Of a DNA stretch of 64,000 nt, positions 47,755 through 59,893 are shown in pieces (within the stretch, counting starts at the first letter, position 1; each line of letters opens with the position of its first letter). The translations under genes and the position numbers were made by a program. The notes under the pieces were generated by a model. The model saw nothing but the letters and a program-made list of their open reading frames with translations, was not told the origin of the DNA and searched no databases. Origin of the DNA: Lytechinus pictus (lineage: Eukaryota > Echinodermata > Echinoidea > Temnopleuroida > Toxopneustidae). The stretch covers positions 20,299,103 to 20,363,102 of the forward strand of contig NC_087254.1 in assembly GCF_037042905.1 (NCBI RefSeq), given 5' to 3'.

Positions 47755-48260
47755 ACACCGTTCAATGAACTTTCAAAGATCTTTCACAGGTCTTTCATAA
47801 TTCTTGATTGATCTTTCAGTGATCTTTGTGGTCTCCATGATCTCCAAAACTTTTTGAAATGGTTCAAAACAGTCTTTAAGGAAAATGGTCTTTTGATGGT
47901 CTTTCAGCGGTTTCTTGATGAATTTTCAATGTTCTTTTTTTTCTTTCCATGGTCTTTTGACAATCTCAAGATTTTTGCGGAGATCGCTTAGAGACTCTTT
48001 AGCGATCATTTAAAGATGATTGAAAGATGATGAAAGACCAGGAAATTTCCACGGAAAGAATTCTGAAAGATCACTTGTTGCATAAAAGATCTCTGCAAGA
48101 CCATTGAAAGATCTCTATAGGACTAGGCTAGTCTAAACCCAGTAAGACAAGAAGTATCAATCACCTTTTTGGTATTCTTTGAGGGGTCTTTCAGAGCCAT
48201 TCCACAGAGATGACAAATTTCAGTGATCTTGGAGACTGCTGTAAGAGTTAGACCTTGTCA
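47755..48260. repeat. GATCTTTCA-rich repeat region, probable degenerate foldback
   Basis: The left part (47760-47965) is rich in GATCTTTCA/GGTCTTTCA words and the right part (48010-48120) in their reverse complement (GATTGAAAGATGATGAAAGA, CATTGAAAGATCTC). This gives overall dyad symmetry, but individual units are diverged. It lies just upstream of the first coding exon of UBE2I. Confidence 0.6.
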
Positions 48261-48417
48261 ATTTTTGGCCTTTCAAAGGTTTCCCTTCTGTGGAATGGGG
48301 GCCTTAAAATCAAGTTGCTGAATTATCTTATGCATTTCTACTTGATCAAGATATCTTTTTTTTTTTAGAACGTGAGGGATCCAGAAAAGAAGACACATCA
48401 AAAGGTAGATCAGCAAG

Positions 48418-51400
48418 ATGTCCGGTATCGCAATTACAAGACTGTCAGAAGAGAGAAAAGCCTGGAGGAAAGACCATCCATTTGTAAGTACAGTCTAAAA
48501 GAAACCTGAATTCATGCATTTTTTTTTGCTTTCTTAATTCCTAGACTTTAGGAAATTTAGGGTCAATGAACATAGTATTCATTATCATATATGAAATAAA
48601 TAATCATTCAATATGTTTTTAAGCACTTCTGCTATTTTGAATCACGTAATGCAGGCGAGACTGTCAGAGGCATTCAAATGTTTATAAAATTTTTTTAATT
48701 TCATGTGTATTAAACAAAATAATATTAATTTTTTAATGTTTTTAAATATAAAAATACAATATTATACAAGGTGCTGGGTTTGGGCACCTGTAGAAATTTA
48801 TAACTTATTTTCCTATATAATGTATGCAATATGGTTGGATAAACTCTGTCACACTTTTTTCAATTGAGTGGGGGAACAGAGATGTGAGCTGTTCTGTTAT
48901 GCATTGTTTTTTGTCATTAGTGCAATAAGCACTATTAATTTTGATATGGACGTCCTAAAGTGATGAGCCCTTGTTCCCTTGTCGACCAATTTGTATGAGG
49001 GGTTAAACGCCCCTGATCATAACACTTAAATACTTCAGGAAAATGGCTTTAATTCAACAGTTCTAGTATCCTTGATAATTTGCAATATTGAATTAGTAAA
49101 GTAAAACCATGTTTATAAATTATTTAAATTACTCTCTACAGGGTTTTGTTGCCAAGCCAACAAAGAATGCAGATGGTACATTAAACCTCATGAACTGGGA
49201 ATGTGGTAAGCAAATCATATTTTTTCAGCATGATAAGAGTGACTACATGTAGTTAGTCTCTTTAATATTTTAATGATAAAGTAAGGGGTCCTTTGAATCT
49301 GAATCTTCAATTTATTTTGTACTTTGATTGTATTTACGTTGTAAATTTATAAATATGGTTGACCTTGCTGACGGTGGATTACATCACACAATTTACTCTG
49401 TGAGAACAAATATTTCCTGCTCTTGTAGGCAGTTCTTAATTCTAATTAATACCAAGATGGGAATGGATGAGGAAAGAGATCTATTAATGGAGACCCTCCC
49501 ATTACATGTAAGTCATACATAACGTACAATTAGCTTCATGATGCACCAATATAATTTTGTTTGAGCTAAAACAAACTCTAATTTGGAAAGGATAATAATA
49601 ATAATAAAGGTATATTTACCCAGGGTAGCCACTTCAGTTCCGAAAACTGTTCTCCCAGCGGGCCCTGCTATTATTACCCGGCTAAGCTAGGCTACCTATT
49701 CGGTGCACACAGCTTTTTGAGGAATTACTTCCTGCCGGTACCCATTTACCTCACCTGGGTCGAGTGCAGCACACTGTGGATGAATTCCTTGCTGAAGGAA
49801 ATTGATAATTGGAAAGGAAATTGGAAATTGATTGAAGGATAAAAGTATCAAGAAAATATCTCCTTGACTCCTATATGTAGAAAATTTGTTATTCTTGTCC
49901 TCACATATTTGTAGCATACAATTATATCTGAACTGTGCAACTGACTCTCATTAATCCTTGTCTCCCCTCTCTCTCTCTCTCTATCTCTTCTTGTCACTCT
50001 GTGTTTCAAATTCCTCCTTCAAAATAACAGCAATTCCAGGAAAGAATTCGGTAAGTAATTTCACGAAAGGAAATTCAATGTTAAAAGTTGAAGATAAACT
50101 AGCAATGATAATAGAAAACATCTGTATTGATAACCAGTTTTACATACTGGCACTTACACGTGCATGGCTGGTAACCTATGTGGCATCCTGCCCTTTTTGT
50201 CTCACCTGAACAAAGTTGAGGCAGATCACTTTTCCTGTTGGTCTATCATCCATTCCATTCCATTCCTTGTTTTTATTTGGCAATAAGTCATTATTGACTA
50301 TTTTTGCCACCCACTGTATGAAAAGTAGGGTAACAATTTTATTTATTATTATTATTTTTATATTACTTTTTTTTTTTTTTTTCTTGTATATTCACTCCTT
50401 TTTTTTTCTAAGAAAAAAAAAACACACACACACACACACACAAAAAAACACATTTAAATACATATGAAACAAAAAACTGAGGAATAAGATATCAGCAAAC
50501 CATAGGGGGATTACCGAAAAAGGTAAGGTTGTTGATCGACGATCTATGAAAATTCTATATAAAAGAAAATCATTCTAACAAGAGGGGATAACGTTTTAAC
50601 TTAAAGTAAAGTAAAGACGGAGATAGAAGGATTTATGTGATCAGTCTGTTGTTCTGTTAGTCTTTTACAAAAATGTTGAAGTTTTTGTTCAACTTGCTCT
50701 CATTTATCTATTTATTTCTGCATCAATTGTTATACTTAGTTCATACTTAGTTCAAATGATCCTTGGGTGCATGTTATACCACATGTGGTCATGAGTATGA
50801 TAAGGTTAAAGGTCATCTAGGGGTCAAAAGATCATCTTGCCTATTTAACTGATTGCGAAATCAGACAAGACTTGTGGTTCGTAAAAAACCAACTTGTTTT
50901 CTGATATTTTATGTTTGTCCCAATATTTTATTTTTGATAGCTAAATGGTTAGATCTTGCGTTTGATTAACATTAAAGGAAAATGAAACCTTTGGGACAAG
51001 ATAGCTTGTGTTAAAAAAACATAAAAATCAAAGAAACAGATCAACAAAAGTTTGAGATAAATTGAATAAATAATAAGAAAGTTATGAGCATTGGAAATTT
51101 AGATCATTATCATAATGTAGATCCTCCAGTTGGCAATGCGACAAAGATGTGTGATGTCACTTGTGAACAACTTTGCCATTACTTTTCTATATATTTCATT
51201 TAAACTTCCTCTTTTATCATTTCTAACAGTAGATCATGTATTCTTTCTTTAGGAGGGCATGTAATACAGATTTTTAAAGAATACATTATAGATAAAGAGT
51301 TTGTATTGACATGAAAAAGAGCACACAAAAAAAGACATTTTAGGGGTATTTTATAGTCCATCACAGGGAAAGTTGCTCACATGTGACATCACACATCTTT

Positions 51401-54400
51401 GTCTCATTGCCAATGGGAAGATCTCCAAAGTATTAGTGATCGCAAATTTCAAATGCACATAACTTTCTCATTATTTGTCCGATGTTTCTCAAACTATCTT
51501 TGATCTCATTCTTTGATTTTTCTCTTTCCATACAAGCCCAATTGTTCCAAAGTTTTCATTCCCCTTTAATGAGTTTAGTTATATAAAAAATAGAAACATG
51601 TAGATTTTTTTATATATTTATATGAGACCAAAATTAAAACGGGTCTGTGCAGGCAATTTGCAAATTTTCAAAAGGCTTTAAAAAGGTAATCTTGTGAATA
51701 CAGTGATGAATGGATATATTTCTGAAAGTTCAACACTTACTGTCTATGTTAGTAATGAAAGGCAATTCTTTACTGATTAAAAAAAGGCAATTGAACAGGA
51801 TGCGTGGTACAGACAAACATTCTATAGAGTGAATATTACATGTCTATGTTCATAAATAGTTACAAATACCAGTGTGTGGCTTTCTGCATGGTTAAGAGAA
51901 AGGATACTTGTAGTTCCCTTTTCCAAAGAATGTAATACTTAGAGAAACTGTGTGAATTTACAGGGCTCATTTGCAAATAGGTCTAGGAAAATTTATTTCG
52001 TGCCAGGGATCCATTTAAAAGGAAATAGAAGAGATGATTTTCTTAATTGTTCAATAGACCCTGATATACTAATGTCCAAAAGGCAGGTTACAAACCCTTA
52101 TGACATTGAGCTATTTAAAAAAAAATGTGTTGAGAAATACATACTTGGTCTGATTTTAGAAGAGCGTGGGAAATTGCCTCATACATGGTGTGTACTGTAT
52201 GTGGCTAAAGTTTTGTTTTCACTGGAAGGGGACCTTTATTAAAAACAAAGAGTCCTGTGAGTGACAGTGAGTCACAATATAAACTTGAGTTCTTTATTAA
52301 TAAAGTCAGAACTAAACTCAACACTGTTGACGTTGACTAGACCTGGGACTGTGGTGCCCATTGAGACAAATTGAGATTAGGATTCGAAGATATTATGATA
52401 ACATAAAAATTGTGACATTGAAAATTCAATGAATAGACAATATCATAAAGTAGAGGTTTTAATTTCTTTCAAACAAGAAACTTGCTTTGATGTGCTAATG
52501 TTTCAATCATGAGTTAAGGTCATAAAACTCATTTGCTTTACTATAATCCATCTCACTAGGGTCAAGGGAAGGGGCATGAAATCTATTCATTAAAGAGAAC
52601 TGTGTATACAATGTAACTATTTAAAACCCTTATACAAAATATGGCATCCACCTGATCTTGTACGTACCGAAAGGGGGGGGGGTATCAAACGTTTCCAACG
52701 CTTGCTTTTGAAATATTCAAAACATATGTAAGTATGCTTGTCTATAGGGCTACCCTAACCTGGACCAAGTAAATATTTGAAACACATGTTTAAACTTTAA
52801 CTGAAACATATCTATAATTGTATTAAATTTCCTTCCTGACACAATCCTAACCAAGCCCCCCCCCCCTCTTTTTTATTTATGGTTTTATATCTAGCCTTGG
52901 CTTCAAGAAAAGATTGTACTGTATGTGAACATTGTTTGACACTCTTTGATAATCATGGGGGCTGATGAATCTTTGTGTCTAGCGTTAATGGAATACCCAA
53001 ATATGCAATATTGGACATTCATTATTCAGAAAAAAATACATGTATTGAAAGCAATTGCTTATACCACATGGCATGGATTTGTGGCGGGTGAATAATTTTG
53101 CACTCATGAATATTTTTATTTACATTAACTGTGCATGTGCTCTAGTATTTTAGACCAGTGGCATGACAGGAACAATTATTTCCTTTTCTATTTGTGATTT
53201 ACAGACAATATGGGAAGATGGGCTGTACAAGCTTAGAATGATCTTCAAGGATGATTACCCTACGACACCTCCCAAATGTAAGTACATTCAAGACATAAAG
53301 AACATTGTGATGGGGCTCTGTCTTGTCTGAAGGTTTTCTTTCTGATGTTGTCTAACTGGTCAAATCTGGTATTCCAGTAAAAAATAAATAAGTAGACAAA
53401 ATCGGAAGGTCTAGAACTTCAGTATAATATTCATAAGGCATGAGTTGGGTAACCCATTAAGTGTATGTCTTGTCCATATTTGTCCAACCTGCCATTAATA
53501 ATTTGTCTCTTTTTAATTTCTAGTTCCCATGAAAAATTGTGATGTTTTCAAATTGAAAAAAAAATGGATTTAACTTTAGACATGCAAGGGTTGATTCTGC
53601 AATTTGATTTTGGAAAAAAGGAGTTCACTTTATTGACAAATATGTGATCTGTGATTGCTGTGAAATTAGAACCAAAAGAGTGAATGATGGCAATAATAGA
53701 TCGCTATTCTAGATCAAGATCAGCTTTGTTTGCAACAATATAAAAAATGTTTGATATTCTGCCAAATAAAATAATTCAATTTAATTCAATTCATTTATTT
53801 GACATCCTTTAAAAACATATGTACAAGTATACAACAACAAAGGAGTACAATAATTTAAATCACAGTATAAGCGATAAAAAATTGTCAAAATATAAAAGAA
53901 ATGAAAATAAAATGTAGCGGATGTAGGAAGTCAGAAAGGCCATTGACCTGTCAAAGCCGACTCCCTTGATTACTACATTATGGTACGATTAAAAACACAA
54001 ATAGAATAGTGGCCAAAAAACAAACAAACAAAACAGACACGAACACATCGAAATCAACCCCCCCCCCCCCTCAGATAATAAAAATAATAAAAATAAAATA
54101 CCCTCATCACAAGTCTTTATCATGTATTGAAATGTATTACTGCCCAGTAATGGGACTTTTTATCCTATAAATAGTATCTATTCCATATTCCTAAGGATTT
54201 TGTATTCTCAAAATAATTTTATGTATTTAATGATTCAGGAGATAGTGGGGAATTTGAAGTTTAATTTAGATTACTGAAAGACCATTCTCTATCAATCATT
54301 GTCAATGACTGTATTTCATCAAACACATACTAACGATTCATTCTCTGTTTTTAAAGGTAAAATCCAGTTTTGGAACCCTCAGCAGAAACTAAAGAAATTG

Positions 54401-57400
54401 CCAAATATGTGCTTTGGATTTGCTAAGAATCAAGTTGCATTTGATAAATGCAGTTGTGTACTAGAATTTAATTGCAGATCATCTGTAAAGGGTCCCATAT
54501 CATGCAAATTTAATTTTTATTTAATTTTTAGGTGAAAGAAAATATAGCAAAATACATGTCAACAGCAACATAAGATAAAAGTAAACCCTGGTGTGTAGTG
54601 TGATATCTGGGGATTATTGAACTAATTTAAAAAAAAAATGCATAAGTTTACCCTTGATGCATTTGCCCTACTTGTGGAACCAAGGGTGCTGGATCACACA
54701 CAAATATAGCTCCTTGAAGAGTATTTAGCCAAAACTTTTCAGCTAATGCCAAAGTAACTAAATATGAGAAAGCAACTTATTCCAGTGAGTTTCATTTGAT
54801 GTTCTTTCTGAAGTTGTGAACAAATTCTGAAAACTTAATATTCATTCATTTAAAATCTTTCTTAGAAAATCAACTCTCTCTTTAACTCACTATTATATCT
54901 CTGTCTCGTAGAAGGAGGTTGTTACTATATATTGCCGCAATGGGTTGTAATTACTCTTCTATTTCTAGAGGTTGGCATAGATCCAAATACTACCATTCAT
55001 GTCTTCATTTACTTTCAAATCCTGTTCATTGTGTTTGATTATGGTACATGTACATTCATGTTAATTTATGGATTGGCCATTCCTACTAGTGCAGACCTAA
55101 AAAGAGGTTTGATTTCTTGGAATCAAAGTCTATTTTAATCAAAGTGAATTTGAAATATTTTCCCATAGTAAGGTCCATGTTTATAATGAAATTGAACTGC
55201 GATGTTACATGTACCTACCTTGAAGCTATTGGAAGCTACATGTAGAATGTGCATGTGCATCATCAGTTGATAAATACGGTCGGCACAAAGTCTTTACTTT
55301 AGATATATGACCTCAATGTGAAAAATCCTATATCTGACAAATACATGTACACACAAAAATGATCGTTAAATAACCTTTTAGAAACAATACAAATCTCAAT
55401 ATTCCTGCCCTCTTAGCCCTCGCCCTAACCCCCCCTCCATTACTCATGTTGGTGAATCCGGTAAAGTTATAGTATTTTGAAGGCTTTAGTGACTCATTGA
55501 TTTGAGTAAACTGGTTTGAGTATTGGTGTTGAGAGCAGTGACAAATGGTAGGCATGGGAAGATGGGGTAAGGGTGATAAGCTCCAGGTACTCTTTAAATA
55601 GCTACCATAAACGATTAAAAAAAAAAACACTGTCAAATAATATTTCTGCCCATGTGTCAAAGTGAATGTTCATTCAAATCTGAGAGCACAATAGATGGAC
55701 TTCTATATAAACAGCCCTCTCAAAAGAAATATCAATTATTACACTGGGTGCAAGCATGGATCAGGCTATTCATCAGAGGTATACTGATTTTTGGTTTCAG
55801 AGAATGATCCTATTAAAAATTAGAGGTTGGTTAGCCCATGGTTAATAATAATAATAATGATAATAAATGTGGTTTATAATGTGCCAAATCCACTCTGCAG
55901 AGTGCCCAAGGTGCAGTGAAAGAAAGAGAGAGAGAGAGAGAAAACAGTACAAATACAAAGATAAATTAAGGAACAATTAAGAATAGGAAGCATTGAACAG
56001 ACCCGTCTTAAGGTAACTTTTAAATGTGTCAATGGGAGTACAGTCACGGATAACCAGGGGAAGGTCATTCCAGTGAACAGGGCCAGCGTGAGCAAAAGCC
56101 TATGCCCCCCGTGTCTTAGCAGATTTGGGAACAACTAGGGAACCAGAGTTGGATGAAGGAAGGGAACTGACAGGAGTGTATATGTTGATTAAATTAGTAT
56201 TGTCTTATTGAAAGGTTTTACGGTAAACACCATGTATGTAGTCCTGAAAAGGACTGTTTCAAGAAAGAATAACAAACAGTCCTTTTCAGGACTACATACA
56301 TGGTGTTGTACCGTAAAACCTTTCAATATTCTCTCCACCATGGAAACCTTCAAAGATCATCTTAGTATTGTATTGTGAATTATCTCAAAAAGCTTTGGTA
56401 TGAATGTAAGTATATGCAATTAGACCTATACATCAAGTGTCATCAAACCACAATTGATATCCTCTTCCATTTCAAACCTAGATTTGCTGTCTATTGCCTT
56501 GCAGGTAAATTTGACCCTCCGTTGTTCCATCCCAATGTATACCCATCAGGCACAGTGTGCCTTTCTCTTCTGGATGAGGATAAAGATTGGAGACCAGCTG
56601 TAACAATCAAACAGGTAATACATCCATTCCGTTTGCCAGAGAGGGATGTGAAATCATATTAGTGAAGGCCATGTCTTTTTCTCATATGAATGTTATGTTT
56701 GATGATTTTAATTTGTGATTATTTACAATGTTTTTGTTTATTTAATATGTAGCGCCTTGAGTAATGATCCATTAGAAAGTGTGCATTAGAAATACTTATT
56801 ATTATTATTATTATCCACATTACTGCATGATAAAGTAGATTATACTTGCTGGAAGCATCGTGGTCTAGTTGTTCTTGACTCTAGTCTTTCAGTCAGAGGG
56901 GTGTGGGTTCAATTCCTAGCTATGGTGTGTTTTCCTTCCGCAATAAATTCACTCATATTGTGATGCACTCGACCCAGGCGAGGTAAATGTGTACCTGTCA
57001 GGAATGTTTTCTTGAATGCACAGCGCTGGAAACAGTAGCTTGATGGAGTAATACTATCTATAGATTGAAGGTATAAATTGCTTTTATTATACTGCCTGAG
57101 GCCAGAGCATGGGGTGATATGATACCAATGCCCATCTGTAAAAGTGATTAGGCTTGAAATTATAATGACATCATCATTGCGACTTGGAGCCGATTTGTAC
57201 TTTACTCCAACCACAAGGGCTTGCAGCAAAGCAGAATTCCGATTTTAGTATCCCTAGCTTTTCGCTGAACTTAAAATTAATAGATGACTTTACCTATTGG
57301 AACTTAACCCTCAATCTCCCGGGGTATTTTGATTCTTGTCATTCCCGGGGGGGGGGGCCATTCTGGCCCCCCCTTAAGATCTCGGCCGCTGATCGCTCGA

Positions 57401-59893
57401 GCGACGCAAAAATTTGCACGCTGGTTGTGTGCGATGTAATCTACAAGGCTGTATGGTAAAATTTTCCAAATAATGAGATTTTATTTTATATGAATTAATT
57501 ATGCTAATTTATGCATAAATCATACTTTTTGCTCTAATTCACTAAATAAAGCTCCTAGAATGCTAATTTTTGGTTAAAATATTCTTTGTAGCATTCTTAA
57601 CAATCGCAATTAAAAGAAACTTCAGTTTGGAAATCAATTTCTTATGTATTTTATTGTTTTATGAATTTCTTATGTATTTCCTTGTTTTTTTTACTTTTTG
57701 TTTTTTTATTGTTTTTTCAATGGAAATCGTTCCAGACTTAATTCTGATCATAAGCAAGGCAAAATTAATTAAATTCAATCAGTAAAAGTAGAAATAATGA
57801 TACATTTATGAATTTTGGCTAAATACACAATTTGCATTGGATTTGTACATGAAATCACGTTTGTGAGCAATTTTGGGTCTGACATGCACTTACATAATGT
57901 TGCGTAATGTCGTAACCGCGTATCCGGTCGTCACAAATTTGGTCTCAAAATTTGCGCGAGACTTGAAAGTAAAAAGTCAGTGAGCGGCGAGGTCAAAAAA
58001 ATTTGCGCAGCGGATATATCGCGAAAATTGTCAAGGGGGGGGCCATTATGCCCCCCCCCCCCCCCGGGAGAATTAGGGTTAAACATTTTATAATGAAAAA
58101 TGTGATTTTAAAAGAAAATGTCATATCTGATTGTGCAGTGTGCGCTGGGCTTTAGTTTGAATATATCTGTAGAAGTTGGCGCTTACAGTTATCCAACAGT
58201 ATACCTTACTGACAATGTGAGCAAATATTGTAGTAGTTATAGGGCTCAAAAAAACAATTCATATATACAATCTGAGCAAGAAGTTTTAAGTAGATTGAAT
58301 TACAGCAAAACTAATTCACTTTGAACCATTCGTTCTAGTCATTCATGCTATTTTACTCTGATGATTGCATGTCAAAAAGCTTCAGTATGTCCATTTTTAA
58401 CCCTATCTAGGCCGGGGTATTTCGAGAGTTCATATGGCCGGGGGGGGGGGGGGCCTCCCAGGCCCTCCCTTGAGATCTCGGCCGTCGACCGCGTGATCGT
58501 GCCGAAAATTGGCATGCAGGTTGTCTGGGATATAATCTACAAAATTGTATAGTAATTTATTTCATGCGAATTGTTATTAAGTAATTATGCTAATTTATGC
58601 GTAATTAGTATGCGAAATCATACTTTATCCTCTAACTTCATAAATAAGGCTCCAAATGTTCTAGTTTTTGGCATAGAAACTCTTTGTGGTGTTCTTAGCA
58701 AGTTTACATAAAAAAAATTGTGATATCAGATCAATTTCTTATGTATTATATTTTTTGCAATTTCTTATGTATTTCATTGTTTTTTGGACCCTTTGTTTTT
58801 CATTGTTTTTTTCAATGAAATTTGTTGGGAACTCTTCTAAGATCATAAACAGCATTAAATACATAGATTAAGACCAGCAAAACTAAAAATAATGATACAT
58901 TTATGATTTTTGGTTGAAAACACAATTTACATTGACTTTGTACACAAAATCATGTTTTTGAGTAATTTTTGGTCTGACATGCACTTACAAAACGTTGCGT
59001 AATTTCGGAACCGCGTACCCGGGTGACACAAAATTGGTCTCAAAAGTTGTGCAAGATATGAAAGTAAAAAGTCAGCGAGCAGTGTGGCCAAAAAAATTTA
59101 CGCGACTTGTTGAGGGGGGGCCTCGTAGGCCCCCCCCCCTCCCCGGCCTAGATAGGGTTAAGGCTATTTTACGATTTTGCGGTACCAAACACTTATTTAT
59201 GAACAATATTCAAAGCTGCTAGCAGAAGCTATGTCAGGCATGTTCTTTGTGGAATCTCCCTTGATGGTAAACAAATACTTTCTGTATGATTGCGTACCTA
59301 TAAACAAAACTATGCCTTTGTGATGACAATTAACTTTTACTGCCACTGTTTAATAGTATGACAAGTAGATGGCATGCGGAAATACATCAGATTAGATTTA
59401 TCCAACTTGGCATACTACATGTAATCTATTATCATTAATAATTACATATTCGGACAACCACATTTTTTTGTGGGGAGCATTCAAAAAGTGGTCTTAATCT
59501 GGATTAGCTAATAGCTGATTTCTGATGTTTTTCACCAATGAAGATATACCATATAATATAATCTGGCAAAATCTTGTGGTATCACAATCACAAGGCATTA
59601 ACATTGCCCAGATAGACATTTAAGAAAATATGCATTGATTTGAAGATAGAAAGCTCATTTTTGATGTGCTATTGATTTAGCATCTTCCTTTGAAAGCAAA
59701 ACCATGTTCTAACCTGTTTTCAAGCCAAATCAACTTTAAAATATAATTTTTGATAAGAATTATTACTGCGATGTGGCAAATGTTCACTCTTTATTTTTTT
59801 TTTAATATCTTAGATTTTGCTTGGAATCCAGGATTTACTAAATGACCCTAACATCAATGATCCAGCCCAGGCAGAAGCATACACAATATATTC
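48418..59893 (+). CDS. UBE2I: SUMO-conjugating enzyme UBC9 (E2), partial: last coding exon beyond the window
   Basis: Coding exons are 48418-48483, 49142-49205, 50031-50050, 53205-53277, 56505-56614 and 59814-59893, joined in phases 0, 1, 0, 1, 0 with GT donors and AG acceptors. The last one ends in phase 2. They encode residues 1 to 138 of the roughly 158-residue protein. The start [20 protein letters not shown] is the canonical UBC9 N-terminus; its 5' UTR exon begins after the acceptor ending 48368. The UBC fold is intact: HPN at 83-85, Tyr87, catalytic Cys93 in [11 protein letters not shown], and Asp127. UBC9 takes SUMO from the SAE1/UBA2 E1 and conjugates it to lysines in psiKxE sites, in nucleus and cytoplasm. 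Exon 3 is only 20 bases. Codon 138 begins TC, so it is Ser where human has Cys. The final exon (QNR...YEKRVR region) was not found up to 64000. Confidence 0.96.
49590..49810 (-). mobile_element. tRNA-type SINE, headless copy, in UBE2I intron 2
   Basis: The (AAT)n tail at 49590-49605 is followed by TTTACCCAGGGTAGCCAC, CTGTTCTCCCAGCGGGCC, ATTACTTCCTGCCGGTACCC and CAGCACACTGTGGATGA. This is the same body as the SINE at 22365-22640. The tRNA-like head (A and B boxes) is missing at the right end. Confidence 0.75.
50972..51572. mobile_element. Foldback element family G in UBE2I intron 3
   Basis: The ends pair: ATTAAAGGAAAATGAAACCT near 50972 with TTTTCATTCCCCTTTAAT near 51570. Internal pairs include AATAATAAGAAAGTTATGAG against CATAACTTTCTCATTATT, and GTGTGATGTCACTTGTGAAC against CTCACATGTGACATCACACA. 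It resembles families A-C in layout but differs in terminal sequence. Confidence 0.85.
51573..53204 (+). other. UBE2I intron 3 remainder
   Basis: A+T-rich intron with G and C tracts near 52674 and 52857. The frame at 51952-52242 ([13 protein letters not shown]...) has no recognisable domain and no exon-like boundaries, so it is probably chance. Confidence 0.5.
53278..55849 (+). other. UBE2I intron 4, left part
   Basis: A+T-rich. Around 53760-54110 it has a repeat-like texture (TTAATTCAATTCATTTATTT, CAATGGCC-type and C-tract sequence) that may be a transposon 3' end, not proven. No exon or RNA gene seen; frames at 54299-54535, 54932-55138 and 55328-55660 are unrecognised. Confidence 0.45.
55845..56165 (-). 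pseudogene. LINE 3' end (reverse transcriptase C-terminus plus 3' UTR) in UBE2I intron 4
   Basis: On the minus strand from about 56130, the translation reads [19 protein letters not shown] and then [12 protein letters not shown], the C-terminal signature of non-LTR retrotransposon ORF2 proteins. It is followed by a 3' UTR with GTGGATTTGGCACATTATAA and an (ATT)n tail near 55845-55865. In-frame stops and 5' truncation make it a dead copy. Confidence 0.75.
56209..56326. repeat. Near-perfect hairpin, arms about 52 bases
   Basis: TTGAAAGGTTTTACGGTAAA continues to GTAGTCCTGAAAAGGACTGT. It is matched in reverse complement by ACAGTCCTTTTCAGGACTAC through GTACCGTAAAACCTTTCAA. The loop is about 18 bases. 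This is a compact foldback or MITE in UBE2I intron 4. Confidence 0.92.
56720..56816 (+). mobile_element. SINE/LINE tail fragment with (ATT)n
   Basis: TATGTAGCGCCTTGAGTAAT, then GTGCATTAGAAATACTTATT and (ATT)n. This GCGCCTTGAG-plus-ATT tail is the usual 3' end of tRNA-derived SINEs in such genomes. Confidence 0.55.
56830..57015 (+). mobile_element. tRNA-derived SINE head and body in UBE2I intron 5
   Basis: An A-box-like ATCGTGGTCTAGTTGTTCTT (near 56858) and a B-box GGGTTCAATTCC (56907-56918) are spaced as in a tRNA gene. They are followed by the SINE body (ACTCGACCCAGGCGAGGTAA). It is the + strand counterpart of the 22365-22640 type. A functional tRNA is unlikely since no acceptor-stem pairing or 3' half is evident. 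Confidence 0.75.
57308..58078. mobile_element. TTAA-flanked MITE family F, copy 2 (inverted)
   Basis: TTAA at 57304-57307 and 58079-58082 flank a 771-base element starting CCCTCAATCTCCCGGGG and ending CCCGGGAGAATTAGGG. It is inverted relative to copies 1 and 5. G tract-CCATTATG-C tract blocks sit near both ends. Located in UBE2I intron 5. Confidence 0.88.
58401..59157. mobile_element. TTAA-flanked MITE family F, copy 3 (diverged, inverted)
   Basis: TTAA at 58397-58400 and 59158-59161. The ends are CCCTATCTAGGCCGGGG and CCCCGGCCTAGATAGGG; 757 bases. The interior shares TTTCTTATGTATT, CTGACATGCACTTACA and ACCCGGGTGACACAAA with the other copies, but with many differences. It is a distinct subfamily with its own matched termini. 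Confidence 0.85.

Noticed and set aside
56830-57015. Possible tRNA gene (A and B boxes)
   Set aside because: The boxes sit in a SINE body and no acceptor stem or intact cloverleaf can be drawn; the same applies to 22570-22625 and 34240-34318.
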